This document shows positions 1 through 9,548 of a stretch of 64,000 nt of DNA, in pieces (positions within the stretch are counted from its first letter, which is position 1; the number at the start of each line of letters is the position of its first letter). The notes below the pieces were generated by a model. The model worked only from the letters and a program-made list of their open reading frames with translations. It was not told the DNA's origin and ran no database searches. The stretch is taken from NCBI RefSeq assembly GCF_010131535.1, contig NZ_WUBS01000008.1, forward strand, positions 62,001 through 126,000. Reading direction: 5' to 3'. This DNA is from Acerihabitans arboris (lineage in GTDB: Bacteria; Pseudomonadota; Gammaproteobacteria; Enterobacterales; Enterobacteriaceae). Made by a program: the position numbers and the translations under genes.

Positions 1-848
1 TGCTGGTCAACCTGCATGCCGCGCCGCTGACGGTGCCGCATGACATCGTGCTGCCCAAGGGGCACAACGTTAACTTCGGCGCGCCGGTGGGCACCATGGT
101 GGCGCTGGGCGGCGGCAAGGTCGTGGAAGCCGGTTATGCCAACGAATGCTCGCCGGAGCAGCTGGCGGCGGCCATTGGTCCGCAGACGGCGGCGGTATTG
201 TATATTAAATCGCACCATTGCGTGCAAAAAAGCATATTGTCCGTGGAGCAGGCCGCGACCGTCGCCCACGGCCATCATCTGCCGCTGATCGTCGACGCCG
301 CCGCCGAGGAAGATTTGGCGGTGTATTATCGCCAGGGCGCCGATCTGGTGATTTACAGCGGCGCCAAGGCGATCGAGGGACCGACCAGCGGGCTGGTGAT
401 TGGCAAAACGCAGCCGGTGGAATGGGTCAAGCGCCAGGGCAACGGCATCGGCCGGGCGATGAAGGTCGGTAAAGAGGGGATCCTGGGCCTGGCCCAGGCC
501 ATCGAGAGCTACCTGGGGCGCGAAAAAGAGTCGGGCGAAGAAATGGTCGCCAAGATAACGCCGTTTATCGACCGGCTGAATACCTTATCCGGCATCAGCG
601 CGCGGGTGATATGGGACAGCGCGGGACGCGACATCGCCCGCGCCGAGATGCATTTCGACGAGCAGGTATTGGGCATCGCCACGGCGGATATCGTCTCGGC
701 GTTAAAAATGGGCGATCCGGCTATCTATTTTCGCGGCTATAAGGCCAACGCGGGCATTATCGAAGTGGATGTGCGCAGCGTTACGCCGGCCCAGCTCGAT
801 ATTATTTGTTTACGCATCAGTGAATTAGGAACAGGACCTCGTCCATGA
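1..848 (+). CDS. dgaE: D-glucosaminate-6-phosphate ammonia-lyase DgaE (5' truncated by window edge)
   Basis: PLP-dependent lyase that removes ammonia from D-glucosaminate-6-phosphate to give 2-keto-3-deoxy-6-phosphogluconate, the step after PTS uptake of D-glucosaminate in Salmonella. The frame is open from base 3, so 281 residues are visible and roughly 90 N-terminal ones are missing. The fold is the SelA/aminotransferase type I-like one: an LPKGHNVNFG stretch near the start, a DAAAEED loop, and the presumed PLP lysine in the YSGAKAIEGPTSG motif. The stop overlaps the dgaF start by 4 bp (ATGA), so the two are translationally coupled. Upstream dgaABCD transporter genes would be expected to the left. 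The name rests on the fit to the family and on the neighbour dgaF. Confidence 0.85.
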   Translation, partial: LVNLHAAPLTVPHDIVLPKGHNVNFGAPVGTMVALGGGKVVEAGYANECSPEQLAAAIGPQTAAVLYIKSHHCVQKSILSVEQAATVAHGHHLPLIVDAAAEEDLAVYYRQGADLVIYSGAKAIEGPTSGLVIGKTQPVEWVKRQGNGIGRAMKVGKEGILGLAQAIESYLGREKESGEEMVAKITPFIDRLNTLSGISARVIWDSAGRDIARAEMHFDEQVLGIATADIVSALKMGDPAIYFRGYKANAGIIEVDVRSVTPAQLDIICLRISELGTGPRP

Positions 849-1585
849 AATTAACTCCCAATTTTTACCGCGATCGGGTTTGCCTGAATGTCCTGGCCGG
901 CTCAAAAGAGAATGCCCGCGACATCTACCAGGCGGCCGAAGGCCATGTGCTGGTGGGCGTACTGTCGAAAAATTATCCGGACACGCCGTCGGCCATCGAG
1001 GATATGCGCGCCTATGCCGGGCTGATTGACAACGCGCTGTCGGTCGGCCTGGGCGCGGGCGACCCGAACCAGTCGGCGATGGTCGGCGCCATTGCCGGCG
1101 TATTGCAGCCGCAGCATGTCAACCAGGTGTTTACCGGCGTCGGCGCCAGCCGCGCGCTGCTCGGCCAGCGCGATACCCTGGTCAACGGACTGGTGTCGCC
1201 CACCGGCCGGCCGGGTCTGGTGAAGATATCCACCGGCCCGCTCAGCGCTAAAGCGCCGGACGGTATCGTCGCCATCGAAACGGCCATCGCCCTGCTAAAG
1301 GATATGGGCGGCAGCTCCATCAAGTTTTTTCCGATGGGCGGGCTGGATCACCTGGAGGAATACCGGGCGGTGGCGTTGGCCTGCGCGCGTGAGGATTTTT
1401 ATCTCGAGCCGACCGGCGGCATCGATCTGGACAATTTTGCCCGGATCCTGCAGATTGCGCTGGATGCCGGGGTCAAACGCATTATCCCGCATATTTACAG
1501 CTCGATTATCGATAAAGCCACCGGCAACACCCGTCCCCAGGACGTGGCCCGGCTTCTGGCGCTGGTAAAACAGCAGGTTGCCTAA
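845..1585 (+). CDS. dgaF: KDGP (2-keto-3-deoxy-6-phosphogluconate) aldolase DgaF
   Basis: A 246-residue aldolase of the DgaF/KDGP family, which is separate from Eda. It splits 2-keto-3-deoxy-6-phosphogluconate into pyruvate and glyceraldehyde-3-phosphate. Recognisable blocks are VGLGAGDPNQS (about 62-72), LVKISTGPLS, the GGSSIKFFPMGG segment with a conserved lysine (candidate Schiff-base residue) and LEPTGGIDL near the C-terminus. The ATG overlaps the dgaE stop, and the next gene begins 3 nt after its stop, so all three form one transcription unit. Length and motifs match the Salmonella protein as I recall it. Confidence 0.88.
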   Translation: MKLTPNFYRDRVCLNVLAGSKENARDIYQAAEGHVLVGVLSKNYPDTPSAIEDMRAYAGLIDNALSVGLGAGDPNQSAMVGAIAGVLQPQHVNQVFTGVGASRALLGQRDTLVNGLVSPTGRPGLVKISTGPLSAKAPDGIVAIETAIALLKDMGGSSIKFFPMGGLDHLEEYRAVALACAREDFYLEPTGGIDLDNFARILQIALDAGVKRIIPHIYSSIIDKATGNTRPQDVARLLALVKQQVA

Positions 1586-1588
1586 GCC

Positions 1589-3502
1589 ATGGTAAGATTC
1601 CCCAACCAGCGATTGGCCAACGTATTCGACGCCTTACAGGCGGAGTCGCTGCCGCAGGAAGAGCTGGCCAGGCGTTTTTCGGTCTCGACCCGCACCGTGC
1701 GGGCGGATATCCAGGCGCTGAACGCCATCCTGGCCGGGCATGGGGCGCGGTTTATCCTGAGCCGCGGCAACGGCTACCGGTTGAAAATCGACGACCAGCA
1801 ACGTTTCGCCTCGCTTCGTGAGACGCCGCGCCACAATCGTACTCCCCGTTCCAGCGCTGAGCGCATTCCGGCGCTGATGGTGCGTTTTTTAAGCTCGGCC
1901 TACGCCTTTAAAATGGAGGATGTGGCCGACGAATGGTATGTCAGCCGCGGCACGCTGCAAAGCGATATGGCCGAGGTGCGCGAGCGGCTGTCGCGCTACG
2001 ATCTGACCATCGAGACCAAACCCCGCCACGGCATGAAGCTGTTCGGCAAGGAGGCGGCGATCCGGGTTTGCCTGACCGATCTGATGTACTCCCTGTCGCT
2101 GGATGAACACGACAGCTACCTGCTGGCCAGCGGCGCGCTGCCGTTCGATATCCTGCCCCGGCTGACGCCGTCATGGCACCAAAGCCTGGTGGCCGGCGGT
2201 ATTAAACTTACCGATGAGGGCGAACACTACCTGGCCCTGTACAGCGCCGTGGCGGTCAAACGTATCCGCGAAGGCTATCCGCTGCCGGATTTCCCGATGG
2301 AGGAGGTAGATGAGCGGATTAAAACCGCGTCCGCGCAGCTGGTGCGCCTGATCGAACCGCTCACCGGCAAGGGCTTTTCGGCGGCCGAGGAGAATTACCT
2401 GCGTATCCATATCGCCGCCAGGCGGGTACAGGACATCAATCCCTCGGCCATTAACGCCGACGATGACGAAACGCTGGTGGATTACATCCTGAACTATATC
2501 AATACGCATTATAATTATAATCTGCAAAACGACAGCCAGCTGCGCGCCGATTTGCTGACCCATATCAAGACCATGATCACCCGGGTGCGTTATCAAATCA
2601 CCATTCCCAACCCGCTGCTGGCGAATATCAAGCAACACTACCCCATGGCCTATGACGTGACGCTGGCCGCCGTAACCAGTTGGGGCAAATACACCCCCTA
2701 TGTCATCAGCGAAAATGAAATCGGCTACCTGGTGCTGCATATCGGCGTCGGCCTGGAACGGCACTACAATATCGGCTACCAGCGCCACCCGCAGGTGCTG
2801 CTGGTGTGCGACAGCGGCAACTCGACGGTGCGCATGATCCAGGCGATGCTGGCGCGTAAATATCCGCAGATCGCCGTGACGCAGGTTATCTCGTTACGGG
2901 AATATGAAAAGCTGACGTCGCTGGAGGAGGATTTTGTTATTTCCACCGTCAGGATCGGCGAAAAGAACAAGCCGGTGATGGTGCTGGCGCCGTTTCCAAG
3001 CCTTTACCAGCTGGAACAGCTGGGCAAGCTGGTGCTGGTGGATCGCACCCGGCCCTATATGCTGGAAAAGTTTTTTGCCGAACAACATTTTATGATCGTC
3101 GATCGACCGCTGACCCAGCAGGCGCTGTTTAAACAGGTGTGCGGCCAGTTGAAGCGGGAAGGCGTGGTGGATAAGGATTTTTACCCCTCGGTGGTGGAGC
3201 GCGAGGCTATCGTCAGCACCCTGTTGGGCGACGGCATCGCGCTGCCGCATTCACTGGGGCTACTGGCTAAGCAGACGGTGATTTACACCATTCTGGCGCC
3301 GCAGGGCATCGCCTGGGGCGATAATGAAACCGCGTATGTGATTTTCCTGCTGGCGATCAATAAGACCGATTATGAAGAGGCGATGGCGATCTATGAGCTG
3401 TTTGTCACCTTCGTGCGCGAACGTTCCATGCCCAGGCTGCGCGACAGCCAGGACTTTGCCGGCTTCAAGGCGGTGGCCATCGACAGCCTGAGCCGGGCGT
3501 GA
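1589..3502 (+). CDS. PRD-domain transcriptional regulator with PTS EIIB-like and EIIA domains (BglG/MtlR/LicR type)
   Basis: A 637-residue PTS-controlled regulator. Order of domains: N-terminal winged helix (about 5-65, ELARRFSVSTRTVRADI), a second Mga-type HTH (about 92-160), two PRDs (about 190-285 and 295-395), a EIIB-like domain with Cys407 in VCDSGNST, and a fructose/mannitol-type EIIA domain (about 495-635) with His554 in ALPHS. PRD histidines are visible at 274, 325 and 384, but the first expected one appears to be Tyr218. It lies 3 nt downstream of dgaF and probably controls this operon by responding to its PTS. Salmonella dga is instead driven by the sigma-54 activator DgaR. Its stop codon directly abuts the convergent ptsO stop. 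Confidence 0.85.
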   Translation: MVRFPNQRLANVFDALQAESLPQEELARRFSVSTRTVRADIQALNAILAGHGARFILSRGNGYRLKIDDQQRFASLRETPRHNRTPRSSAERIPALMVRFLSSAYAFKMEDVADEWYVSRGTLQSDMAEVRERLSRYDLTIETKPRHGMKLFGKEAAIRVCLTDLMYSLSLDEHDSYLLASGALPFDILPRLTPSWHQSLVAGGIKLTDEGEHYLALYSAVAVKRIREGYPLPDFPMEEVDERIKTASAQLVRLIEPLTGKGFSAAEENYLRIHIAARRVQDINPSAINADDDETLVDYILNYINTHYNYNLQNDSQLRADLLTHIKTMITRVRYQITIPNPLLANIKQHYPMAYDVTLAAVTSWGKYTPYVISENEIGYLVLHIGVGLERHYNIGYQRHPQVLLVCDSGNSTVRMIQAMLARKYPQIAVTQVISLREYEKLTSLEEDFVISTVRIGEKNKPVMVLAPFPSLYQLEQLGKLVLVDRTRPYMLEKFFAEQHFMIVDRPLTQQALFKQVCGQLKREGVVDKDFYPSVVEREAIVSTLLGDGIALPHSLGLLAKQTVIYTILAPQGIAWGDNETAYVIFLLAINKTDYEEAMAIYELFVTFVRERSMPRLRDSQDFAGFKAVAIDSLSRA

Positions 3503-3775
3503 TCAGTCTTCGTCAAAACCGGCGTTAAACAGCTCGATTACCGCCGCCAGCGCCTGTATCTCATCCGGTCCGGCGGCTTCCACCTCGATCATGCGGCCTT
3601 TGGCCGAGTCCAGCATCAGCAGGGCGATGACGCTGCTGGCCTCCGCCTCGGTACCGCTATCGTTGCGCAGCAACACCTCAGCATCAAAGCTCTGCACCAG
3701 ATCGAACAGCTTCATCGCCGGCCGGGCATGCATGCCAAGGCGATTTTTGATTTCTACCGTTTGCTTGACCGTCAT
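3503..3775 (-). CDS. ptsO: Nitrogen-related phosphocarrier protein NPr
   Basis: HPr-like 90-residue phosphocarrier of the nitrogen PTS. It passes phosphate from EI-Ntr (PtsP) to EIIA-Ntr (PtsN), a regulatory chain with no sugar transport. The phosphorylated histidine is His16 in GMHARPA, and the regulatory-serine region follows at about 46-50 ([10 protein letters not shown]). The acidic C-terminus NAGFDED is typical. It is the last gene of rpoN-hpf-ptsN-rapZ-ptsO; its ATG overlaps the rapZ stop by 4 bp. Its own stop touches the stop of the convergent PRD regulator, so there is no intergenic terminator. Confidence 0.96.
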   Translation of the reverse strand: MTVKQTVEIKNRLGMHARPAMKLFDLVQSFDAEVLLRNDSGTEAEASSVIALLMLDSAKGRMIEVEAAGPDEIQALAAVIELFNAGFDED

Positions 3776-4626
3776 GGTTTACGCTTTTCCAGGGTGCGGT
3801 GCCGGGACTGGACATTTTTACCGCGTGAACGAAAATAGTCCGCCAACTGCTCGGCCACATATACCGAGCGATGTTTGCCGCCGGTGCAGCCGATGGCCAC
3901 GGTCAGGTAGCTGCGGTTATTGGTTTCCAGCATCGGCAACCATAACTCGAGATAACTGCGGGTTTGATAGATAAAGTTATGCACTTCGGTATGCCGGTCG
4001 AGGAAGGCCGCCACCGGTTTATCCAGCCCGGTCATCGGCCGCAGCTTGGGGTCCCAGTGCGGGTTGGGGAGAAAACGCACGTCAAAGACGTAGTCGGCGT
4101 CGATCGGCAGGCCGTGCTTATAACCGAAGGACTCGAAGACCATGGTCAGCTCGCGCTCGCGTTTGCCCAGCAGCCGGGTGCGCAGCATTTCCGCCAGCTC
4201 ATGCACCGACATTTCCGAGGTATCGATGATCAGATCCGCGCGGGAGCGCAGCGGCTCCAGCAGCTCGTTCTCCTCATCAATAGCGCTTTCCAGCGACAGG
4301 TTCTTACTGGATAACGGATGCAGGCGGCGGGTATCGCTGTAACGCCGGATCAGGGTGCTGCGCTCCGCATCAAGGAACAACAGCTGCGGCGAAAAGCTTT
4401 CCGGCAGGTTGTTCATGGCGTGTTCGAAAATTTCCGGCGTCTCGGGCATATTGCGTACATCGATGCTCACCGCGGCGGAAATATTCCGATCCGCCAGGGT
4501 GGCGGCCAACTGCGGCAGCAGCACCACCGGCAGGTTATCGACGCAATAAAACCCCATATCTTCCAGCGCGCGCAGCGCAACTGATTTCCCTGAACCGGAT
4601 CGACCGCTGACAATCATCAGCACCAT
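3772..4626 (-). CDS. rapZ: RNase adapter protein RapZ
   Basis: RNA-binding adapter that recruits RNase E to the small RNA GlmZ and so sets glucosamine-6-phosphate synthase levels. The protein has 284 residues, the family length. The Walker A loop GRSGSGKS is at 8-15 and a second nucleotide-site motif, SIDVRNMPE, lies in the N-terminal half. The C-terminal half contains [16 protein letters not shown], and the extreme C-terminus is basic ([11 protein letters not shown]), the stretch implicated in RNA binding. It sits between ptsN and ptsO as in E. coli and overlaps ptsO by 4 bp. Confidence 0.96.
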   Translation of the reverse strand: MVLMIVSGRSGSGKSVALRALEDMGFYCVDNLPVVLLPQLAATLADRNISAAVSIDVRNMPETPEIFEHAMNNLPESFSPQLLFLDAERSTLIRRYSDTRRLHPLSSKNLSLESAIDEENELLEPLRSRADLIIDTSEMSVHELAEMLRTRLLGKRERELTMVFESFGYKHGLPIDADYVFDVRFLPNPHWDPKLRPMTGLDKPVAAFLDRHTEVHNFIYQTRSYLELWLPMLETNNRSYLTVAIGCTGGKHRSVYVAEQLADYFRSRGKNVQSRHRTLEKRKP

Positions 4627-4737
4627 GACGACTCCCCTCTGGTATTTTTATTGACCCATTGGCGACGCTTTCCGTTATAACGCCAATCAAACCCCGCTGG
4701 TCGGCACAGCGCCGGGCAGGCAATCCGACCCGGCGCG

Positions 4738-5217
4738 TTAAGACCCGGCTTCCGTTTCTGTCATTATGGCATACAGCTCTTCATCGCTTTGCGCGGCGCG
4801 CAGGCGACGGCAGACCGTTTTATCGGCCAGGCGCTTGGCCACCAGGGCCAGGGTATGCAGATGGGTTTTACACTGCTCGGCCGGCACCAATAGCGCAAAC
4901 AGCAAATCCACCGGTTGATTATCTATCGCATCAAAGGCAATGGGCTGCTCCAGGCGGATAAATACGCCGACCGCGCGCAGCGTGTCTTCCTCCAGCTTGC
5001 CGTGCGGGATGGCAATGCCGTTGCCAATACCGGTACTGCCCATGCGCTCACGGGTTAATACGGCGTCGAATACCACCTGCGGCGCCAGGTTGAGCTGCTT
5101 GGCCGCCAGTTCGCTGATAATTTCCAGCGCGCGCTTTTTGCTCTGGCAGTGGATGGAGCCGCGGGTGCATTCAAGGCTTAACACCGTGTTTATTTGCAAA
5201 GCTGTATCGTTAGTCAT
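4738..5217 (-). CDS. ptsN: PTS IIA-like nitrogen regulatory protein EIIA-Ntr
   Basis: Terminal phospho-acceptor of the nitrogen PTS. It modulates K+ transport and the phosphate and stress responses according to its phosphorylation state. The 159-residue protein has the EIIA fructose/mannitol fold with the phosphorylated His72 in GIAIPHGK. It is 105 bp downstream of hpf and 111 bp upstream of rapZ, in the standard order. The ATG at 5217 follows a modest ribosome site (AAATGA context); no better alternative start is in frame. Confidence 0.96.
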   Translation of the reverse strand: MTNDTALQINTVLSLECTRGSIHCQSKKRALEIISELAAKQLNLAPQVVFDAVLTRERMGSTGIGNGIAIPHGKLEEDTLRAVGVFIRLEQPIAFDAIDNQPVDLLFALLVPAEQCKTHLHTLALVAKRLADKTVCRRLRAAQSDEELYAIMTETEAGS

Positions 5218-5322
5218 TTCATTTCACTTAAGGCGCTGTTTCGCCTTTAAGACCCATCGGCCCGTTATCGTATGGATAACGAGCCGATGTGAGGTTGGGT
5301 AGCGATGGCGGCTACCGTGAAT

Positions 5323-5610
5323 TTAGTACTGTTTCAGTTTTTCTTTATGCTTATTCAACTGGCGCGTCAGCTTGTCGATCAACAGATCGACGGCGGCATA
5401 CATATCGTCCGCCTCGGACGTCGCGTGCAGCTCACCGCCGTTGACATGGATCGTCGCTTCGGCAATCTGCTGGACTTTTTCGATCTTCAGAACAATATAT
5501 ACCTGATTGATCCGGTCGAAGTACTGTTCCAGCTTGGAAAATTTCGTGGTGACGAAATCGCGCAAAGCATCGGTGATTTCAACGCGCTGTCCGGTAATAT
5601 TCAGCTGCAT
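5323..5610 (-). CDS. hpf: Ribosome hibernation promoting factor HPF
   Basis: Short HPF of 95 residues that binds the 30S decoding region in stationary phase and promotes 100S ribosome dimers. The frame is open further upstream, but the start is placed at MQLNITG because it aligns with E. coli HPF and has a good ribosome site (GAAGGAAG, ending 5 nt before the ATG). The body contains the S30AE core (LRDFVTTKFSKLEQYF, then ATIHVNGGELHA) and a lysine-rich end. It lies between rpoN and ptsN and is cotranscribed with them. Confidence 0.96.
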   Translation of the reverse strand: MQLNITGQRVEITDALRDFVTTKFSKLEQYFDRINQVYIVLKIEKVQQIAEATIHVNGGELHATSEADDMYAAVDLLIDKLTRQLNKHKEKLKQY

Positions 5611-5633
5611 AGTGTCTTCCTTCTCTGTAGAGG

Positions 5634-7067
5634 TCAAACCAATTGCTTGCGCTGGTTTGACGGCGGGATGGACAAAGACTCTCTGTATTTTGCTACGGTT
5701 CGCCGCGCCACCATAATGCCCTGATCGGAAAGCAGGGTGGTCAGCTTGCTGTCGCTTAGCGGCTTCGCCGGGTTTTCCGCGGCGATTAATTTTCTCACCA
5801 GCGCACGAATGGCCGTGGAGGACGCTTCGCCTCCCCCCTCGGTATTGACGTGGCTCGAGAAAAAATATTTCAGTTCAAAAATGCCGCGCGGACTGTGCAG
5901 ATATTTTTGCGTCGTCACGCGTGATATGGTCGATTCATGCATATCCACCGCCTGGGCGATATCCGCCAGCACCATGGGGCGCATGAATTCCTCGCCCTGT
6001 TCGAAAAAAGCCTGCTGCTGCTCGACGATGCAACGGGTCACCCTTAACAAGGTATCATTACGACTTTCGAGGCTTTTAATCAACCAGCGCGCTTCCTGCA
6101 AATGGCTGCGGATAAACTGTCCGTCCGAGTCGTTGCGGGTGGTATTGCCGAGCGCGGCGTACTGCTGGTTGATTTTAAGATTGGGAATGCTGTCGGTATT
6201 GAGCTCCACCGTCCAGCGGTTATGCACCTTGCGCACCAACACGTCAGGGATGACATATTGCGATTCGGTGGTATTGATCGATTGGCCGGGACGGGGATCG
6301 AGCGACTGGATCAGCGCCATGGCGCATTTCAGCACTTCTTCCTTGAGCCGCGTGGAGCGCAGCAGGGTGCGGAAATCATGGCTGGCCAGCAGATCGAGAT
6401 ATTCGCTGACGATAAGCCTGGCTTCATTGATATAAGGAAAGTCTTTCGACAGCTGGGATAGCTGGATCAGCAGGCAATCACGCAAATCCCGCGCCGCCAC
6501 GCCTACCGGATCGAAGCGCTGCACGCGTTTAAGCACCGCTTCCACTTCATCCATGGTCACGCTGTCATCGCCGATGCATTCGAGGATATCCTCCAGCGGC
6601 ACGGTCAGGTAACCGGTTTCATCCACCGCGTCGACGATCGAGGTGGCGATGGCGATATCGGTGTCCGAAAAGGGCGTCAGCTCCACCTGCCACATCAGGT
6701 AATCCTGCAGGGTCTGGATGGTTTCGCCCTGGTAAATCGGCAGCTCTTCGTCACGGTAGTCGGTACCGGTGCCCGAAGGCGTGCCCGCCGAGTACATTTC
6801 GTCCCAGGTGGCGTCCAGCGGCAGTTCTTCCGGCATATCCTTTTGCTCCATCGCTTCGCGGGTATCAAGCGATTCGCTATCCGGCGTTTCGTGTGAGTCT
6901 ATTTCTTCATGGACATCGGTTTGCTCAAGTAAAGGATTGCTTTCCAGCGCGGTCTGTATTTCCTGCTGGAGTTCAAGCGTAGACAGTTGCAACAGGCGGA
7001 TCGCCTGCTGTAACTGCGGAGTCATGGCTAGTTGCTGACTAAACCTGAGTTGCAAACCTTGCTTCAT
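5634..7067 (-). CDS. rpoN: RNA polymerase sigma-54 factor RpoN
   Basis: Sigma-54, the factor for nitrogen, PTS and stress promoters opened by bacterial enhancer-binding proteins. Starting at [12 protein letters not shown] gives 477 residues, the E. coli length; an in-frame codon four residues upstream is unlikely. The Gln/Leu-rich activator-contact region I is at 1-50 ([18 protein letters not shown]), followed by an acidic region II, the core-binding domain, the HTH, and the C-terminal RpoN box [12 protein letters not shown] that contacts the -24 element. It lies 47 bp downstream of lptB and 23 bp upstream of hpf. Confidence 0.97.
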   Translation of the reverse strand: MKQGLQLRFSQQLAMTPQLQQAIRLLQLSTLELQQEIQTALESNPLLEQTDVHEEIDSHETPDSESLDTREAMEQKDMPEELPLDATWDEMYSAGTPSGTGTDYRDEELPIYQGETIQTLQDYLMWQVELTPFSDTDIAIATSIVDAVDETGYLTVPLEDILECIGDDSVTMDEVEAVLKRVQRFDPVGVAARDLRDCLLIQLSQLSKDFPYINEARLIVSEYLDLLASHDFRTLLRSTRLKEEVLKCAMALIQSLDPRPGQSINTTESQYVIPDVLVRKVHNRWTVELNTDSIPNLKINQQYAALGNTTRNDSDGQFIRSHLQEARWLIKSLESRNDTLLRVTRCIVEQQQAFFEQGEEFMRPMVLADIAQAVDMHESTISRVTTQKYLHSPRGIFELKYFFSSHVNTEGGGEASSTAIRALVRKLIAAENPAKPLSDSKLTTLLSDQGIMVARRTVAKYRESLSIPPSNQRKQLV

Positions 7068-7114
7068 ATAATGCGTCAATTAACCTCTTGGGGCTTTAAC
7101 TTCAGGACACCTTA

Positions 7115-7840
7115 TCAGAGGCGGAACTCTTCGCCCAGATAAACACGCTTCACCTGCTCGTCCTGCAGGATTTCAGCGGGCGTGCCATGGGCGATAAGAT
7201 GTCCCTGGCTTACGATATAGGCACGCTCGCAGACGTCCAATGTTTCGCGTACGTTATGATCGGTAATCAGCACGCCGAGTCCGCTATCGCGCAAATGTTC
7301 GATGATTTTTTTAATATCGATAACGGAAATCGGGTCGACGCCGGCAAAGGGTTCGTCGAGCAGGATAAATTTAGGATTCGCCGCCAGGGCACGGGCAATT
7401 TCCACCCGCCGCCGCTCGCCGCCGGATAAGGATTGTCCCAGGTTATCGCGCAGATGGGCGATATGGAATTCTTCCATCAGGGCATTGGCGCGGTCTTCGC
7501 GCTGCGCGGCGTTGAGATCGTTCCTGATCTGCAATACCGCCATCAGGTTATCGAACACGCTCAGGCGGCGGAAAATCGACGCTTCCTGCGGCAGGTAACC
7601 GATGCCGCGCCGGGCGCGGGTATGCAACGGCAGCAGGCTGATATCGTCGTCGTCGATAATAATGCGCCCGGCGTCGCGCTGGATGATGCCGACCACCATG
7701 TAGAACGTGGTGGTTTTGCCGGCCCCGTTCGGCCCCAGCAACCCGACGATTTCCCCTGAGCTGACCTTAAGGCTGACGTCTTCCACCACATGGCGGCCCT
7801 TATAAGCTTTAGCCAGGTTTTCTGCGATTAATGTTGCCAT
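7115..7840 (-). CDS. lptB: LPS export ABC transporter ATPase LptB
   Basis: Cytoplasmic ATPase of the LptB2FG complex that extracts lipopolysaccharide from the inner membrane and pushes it along the LptC-LptA-LptD bridge. The protein has 241 residues. It shows Walker [11 protein letters not shown]-loop [13 protein letters not shown], signature [15 protein letters not shown], Walker [13 protein letters not shown] and the switch histidine in ITDHNVRE. It is immediately downstream of lptA (14 bp) and upstream of rpoN, the invariant enterobacterial order. Confidence 0.97.
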   Translation of the reverse strand: MATLIAENLAKAYKGRHVVEDVSLKVSSGEIVGLLGPNGAGKTTTFYMVVGIIQRDAGRIIIDDDDISLLPLHTRARRGIGYLPQEASIFRRLSVFDNLMAVLQIRNDLNAAQREDRANALMEEFHIAHLRDNLGQSLSGGERRRVEIARALAANPKFILLDEPFAGVDPISVIDIKKIIEHLRDSGLGVLITDHNVRETLDVCERAYIVSQGHLIAHGTPAEILQDEQVKRVYLGEEFRL

Positions 7841-7854
7841 GGGTTCAATTACTC

Positions 7855-8427
7855 TTATTTATTGCCGGGCTTGGGCGCCGCGGACGGTTTGGGCGCCGCG
7901 GCCGCCGGGTTTTTATCCTGCAGCTGGGACGGCACCAATATGGTGGTGACCCGTTTGCCCTTGTCGCTGAATGCTTCCATCTGCTGTTTCTTCACCAGGT
8001 AGGTGATGCGATCGCCCTTGACATTGCTGTCGAGCTGTTCGAGATAGGCATCGCCGGTCAGCACCACAAAATCATTGGCCAACTCATAACGGACCTTTTG
8101 CGCATGGCCCTTGACCGGCTTGCCGTTGTCCTGCAACTGGTAAAAGGTCACAGGATTACCGTAGCCTTCGACCACTTCCTTGCCCTGCTCGCCGTTGGGG
8201 CGGGTGATGACCACCTTGTCGGCCCGGATATCGATGGAGCCTTGCTTGACCACGACGGTACCGGTGAGGGTGACGGTATTGGTTTGCATATCAACGGCCT
8301 GCTGCGCGGAGTCGATATTAATCGGCTGATTGGTATCGTCGGTCAGCGCCATGGCATTGGCGCTTGCCAGCAACAGCGCGCCGGCCGCAAAAACGTTATA
8401 AATGTTATTTTGGATTTTGGATTTCAT
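7855..8427 (-). CDS. lptA: Periplasmic LPS-bridge protein LptA
   Basis: Periplasmic protein whose stacked beta-jellyrolls carry LPS from LptC to LptD. With the start at MKSKIQNN the protein has 190 residues, a signal peptide and a probable cleavage after ANAMA. The mature part has the OstA-like repeat ([47 protein letters not shown]). The start lies inside the lptC end (23 bp overlap), as expected for this pair; a TTG seven codons upstream is less likely. The C-terminus is Ala/Pro/Lys-rich. Confidence 0.95.
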   Translation of the reverse strand: MKSKIQNNIYNVFAAGALLLASANAMALTDDTNQPINIDSAQQAVDMQTNTVTLTGTVVVKQGSIDIRADKVVITRPNGEQGKEVVEGYGNPVTFYQLQDNGKPVKGHAQKVRYELANDFVVLTGDAYLEQLDSNVKGDRITYLVKKQQMEAFSDKGKRVTTILVPSQLQDKNPAAAAPKPSAAPKPGNK

Positions 8428-8974
8428 AAGAGGTCTTAACCTTTTCAATCAGCTCGGCAGTCTTGTTCCGCAGATTTCCGCGCATTTTCATGCCTTTAGA
8501 GTTAAATCCGATGCCATATAGGGTCACCTCGTCATCGGAGGAAACATCCTGCGTAACAAGATTCACCACAGCGTTATCGGTTCTGATGCGCTGCAGCTGC
8601 GAAGTTTCGGTCAGACTATCAACCTGAACATGGCCGTATAAGTAAAGCATTTTATCATTGGTGAGCTTGGCCCGATCGGCGCGGACTGTCCAGGTGGCGA
8701 CCTTATTATCATCGTACATCGTCGCCACCGGCCGGGTAAACCAGGTAATCTGCTCAAGCGCGAAGTGGTCGACGTGCTCTGAAATTAACCGATAATTCAG
8801 GCCGCCCACCGGATTGTATACCAGGGTAATGGTATGTTCGCTCTGGTAGGTCGGTTCGCCGTTGTCGGCCGCCGCCGGGGCCTGGCCGCCGTCTTTATCC
8901 GCCAGGTTGAGGCCAATCAATACCAGCGCCACCAATACCAGCAGTACGGTGATCCAACATTTTGTCTTACTCAT
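8405..8974 (-). CDS. lptC: LPS export protein LptC
   Basis: Bitopic inner-membrane protein that takes LPS from LptFG and hands it to LptA. It has 189 residues: one N-terminal membrane segment (about 7-25, CWITVLLVLVALVLIGL) followed by a periplasmic jellyroll with YNPVGGLNYRLISEHV, MLYLYGHVQVDS and the end [16 protein letters not shown]. It overlaps kdsC by 4 bp upstream and lptA by 23 bp downstream, so kdsC-lptC-lptA-lptB are tightly coupled. Confidence 0.96.
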   Translation of the reverse strand: MSKTKCWITVLLVLVALVLIGLNLADKDGGQAPAAADNGEPTYQSEHTITLVYNPVGGLNYRLISEHVDHFALEQITWFTRPVATMYDDNKVATWTVRADRAKLTNDKMLYLYGHVQVDSLTETSQLQRIRTDNAVVNLVTQDVSSDDEVTLYGIGFNSKGMKMRGNLRNKTAELIEKVKTSYEIQNPK

Positions 8975-9534
8975 ACCGACTGCCCTTTGGCATCATCAAG
9001 CTTCCCTTGCGCCAGCAGAACTAAATCACAGATTTCGCGCACCGCGCCGCGGCCGCCCGCTATATGCGTTATATAATCGGCCTTCGGCAGCAGCATCGGG
9101 TGCGCGTCGGCCACGGCGACGCTCAATCCGACCCGCGACATCACCGGCCAATCAATAAGATCATCGCCGATATACGCGACTCGATCCGCTGTTAAAGATA
9201 GTTTAACCAATAGATCCTCAAAGGCCAAAAGCTTATCCGACTGGCCCTGGTAGAGATGGGTAATCCCAAGGGTACGGGCGCGATCCTCGACCAGCCTGGC
9301 CGACCGGCCGGTAATAATAGCGACCTCGATGCCCGCTGTCAGTAAGCACCGGATGCCATAGCCGTCGCGCACGTTGAACGCCTTGAGTTCCTCGCCCTGG
9401 TTGCCCTGGTAAACCAGGCCGTCCGACAGTACCCCGTCCACGTCGCAAATCAGCAACCGGGTATCCCGGGCGCGCAACAGTATCCGTTGGTCAACCGGAC
9501 CGTAGCAGGTCGCTATACGGGTGATGTCTTGCAT
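8971..9534 (-). CDS. kdsC: 3-deoxy-D-manno-octulosonate-8-phosphate phosphatase KdsC
   Basis: HAD-superfamily phosphatase that dephosphorylates Kdo-8-phosphate to Kdo, a required inner-core sugar of LPS. The 187-residue protein lacks a large cap domain, as usual for the C0 subclass. The nucleophile motif is CDVDGVLSDG (about 30-39), motif II is ITGRSA, and the motif III/IV region is AYIGDDLIDWPVM. It lies 14 bp downstream of kdsD, which makes the precursor arabinose-5-phosphate, and overlaps lptC. Confidence 0.97.
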   Translation of the reverse strand: MQDITRIATCYGPVDQRILLRARDTRLLICDVDGVLSDGLVYQGNQGEELKAFNVRDGYGIRCLLTAGIEVAIITGRSARLVEDRARTLGITHLYQGQSDKLLAFEDLLVKLSLTADRVAYIGDDLIDWPVMSRVGLSVAVADAHPMLLPKADYITHIAGGRGAVREICDLVLLAQGKLDDAKGQSV

Positions 9535-9548
9535 GGCGTGTTTCCTTG

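Noticed and set aside
4659-4961. 100-codon plus-strand frame over ptsN/rapZ junction
   Set aside because: Antisense to the ptsN C-terminus; no motif.
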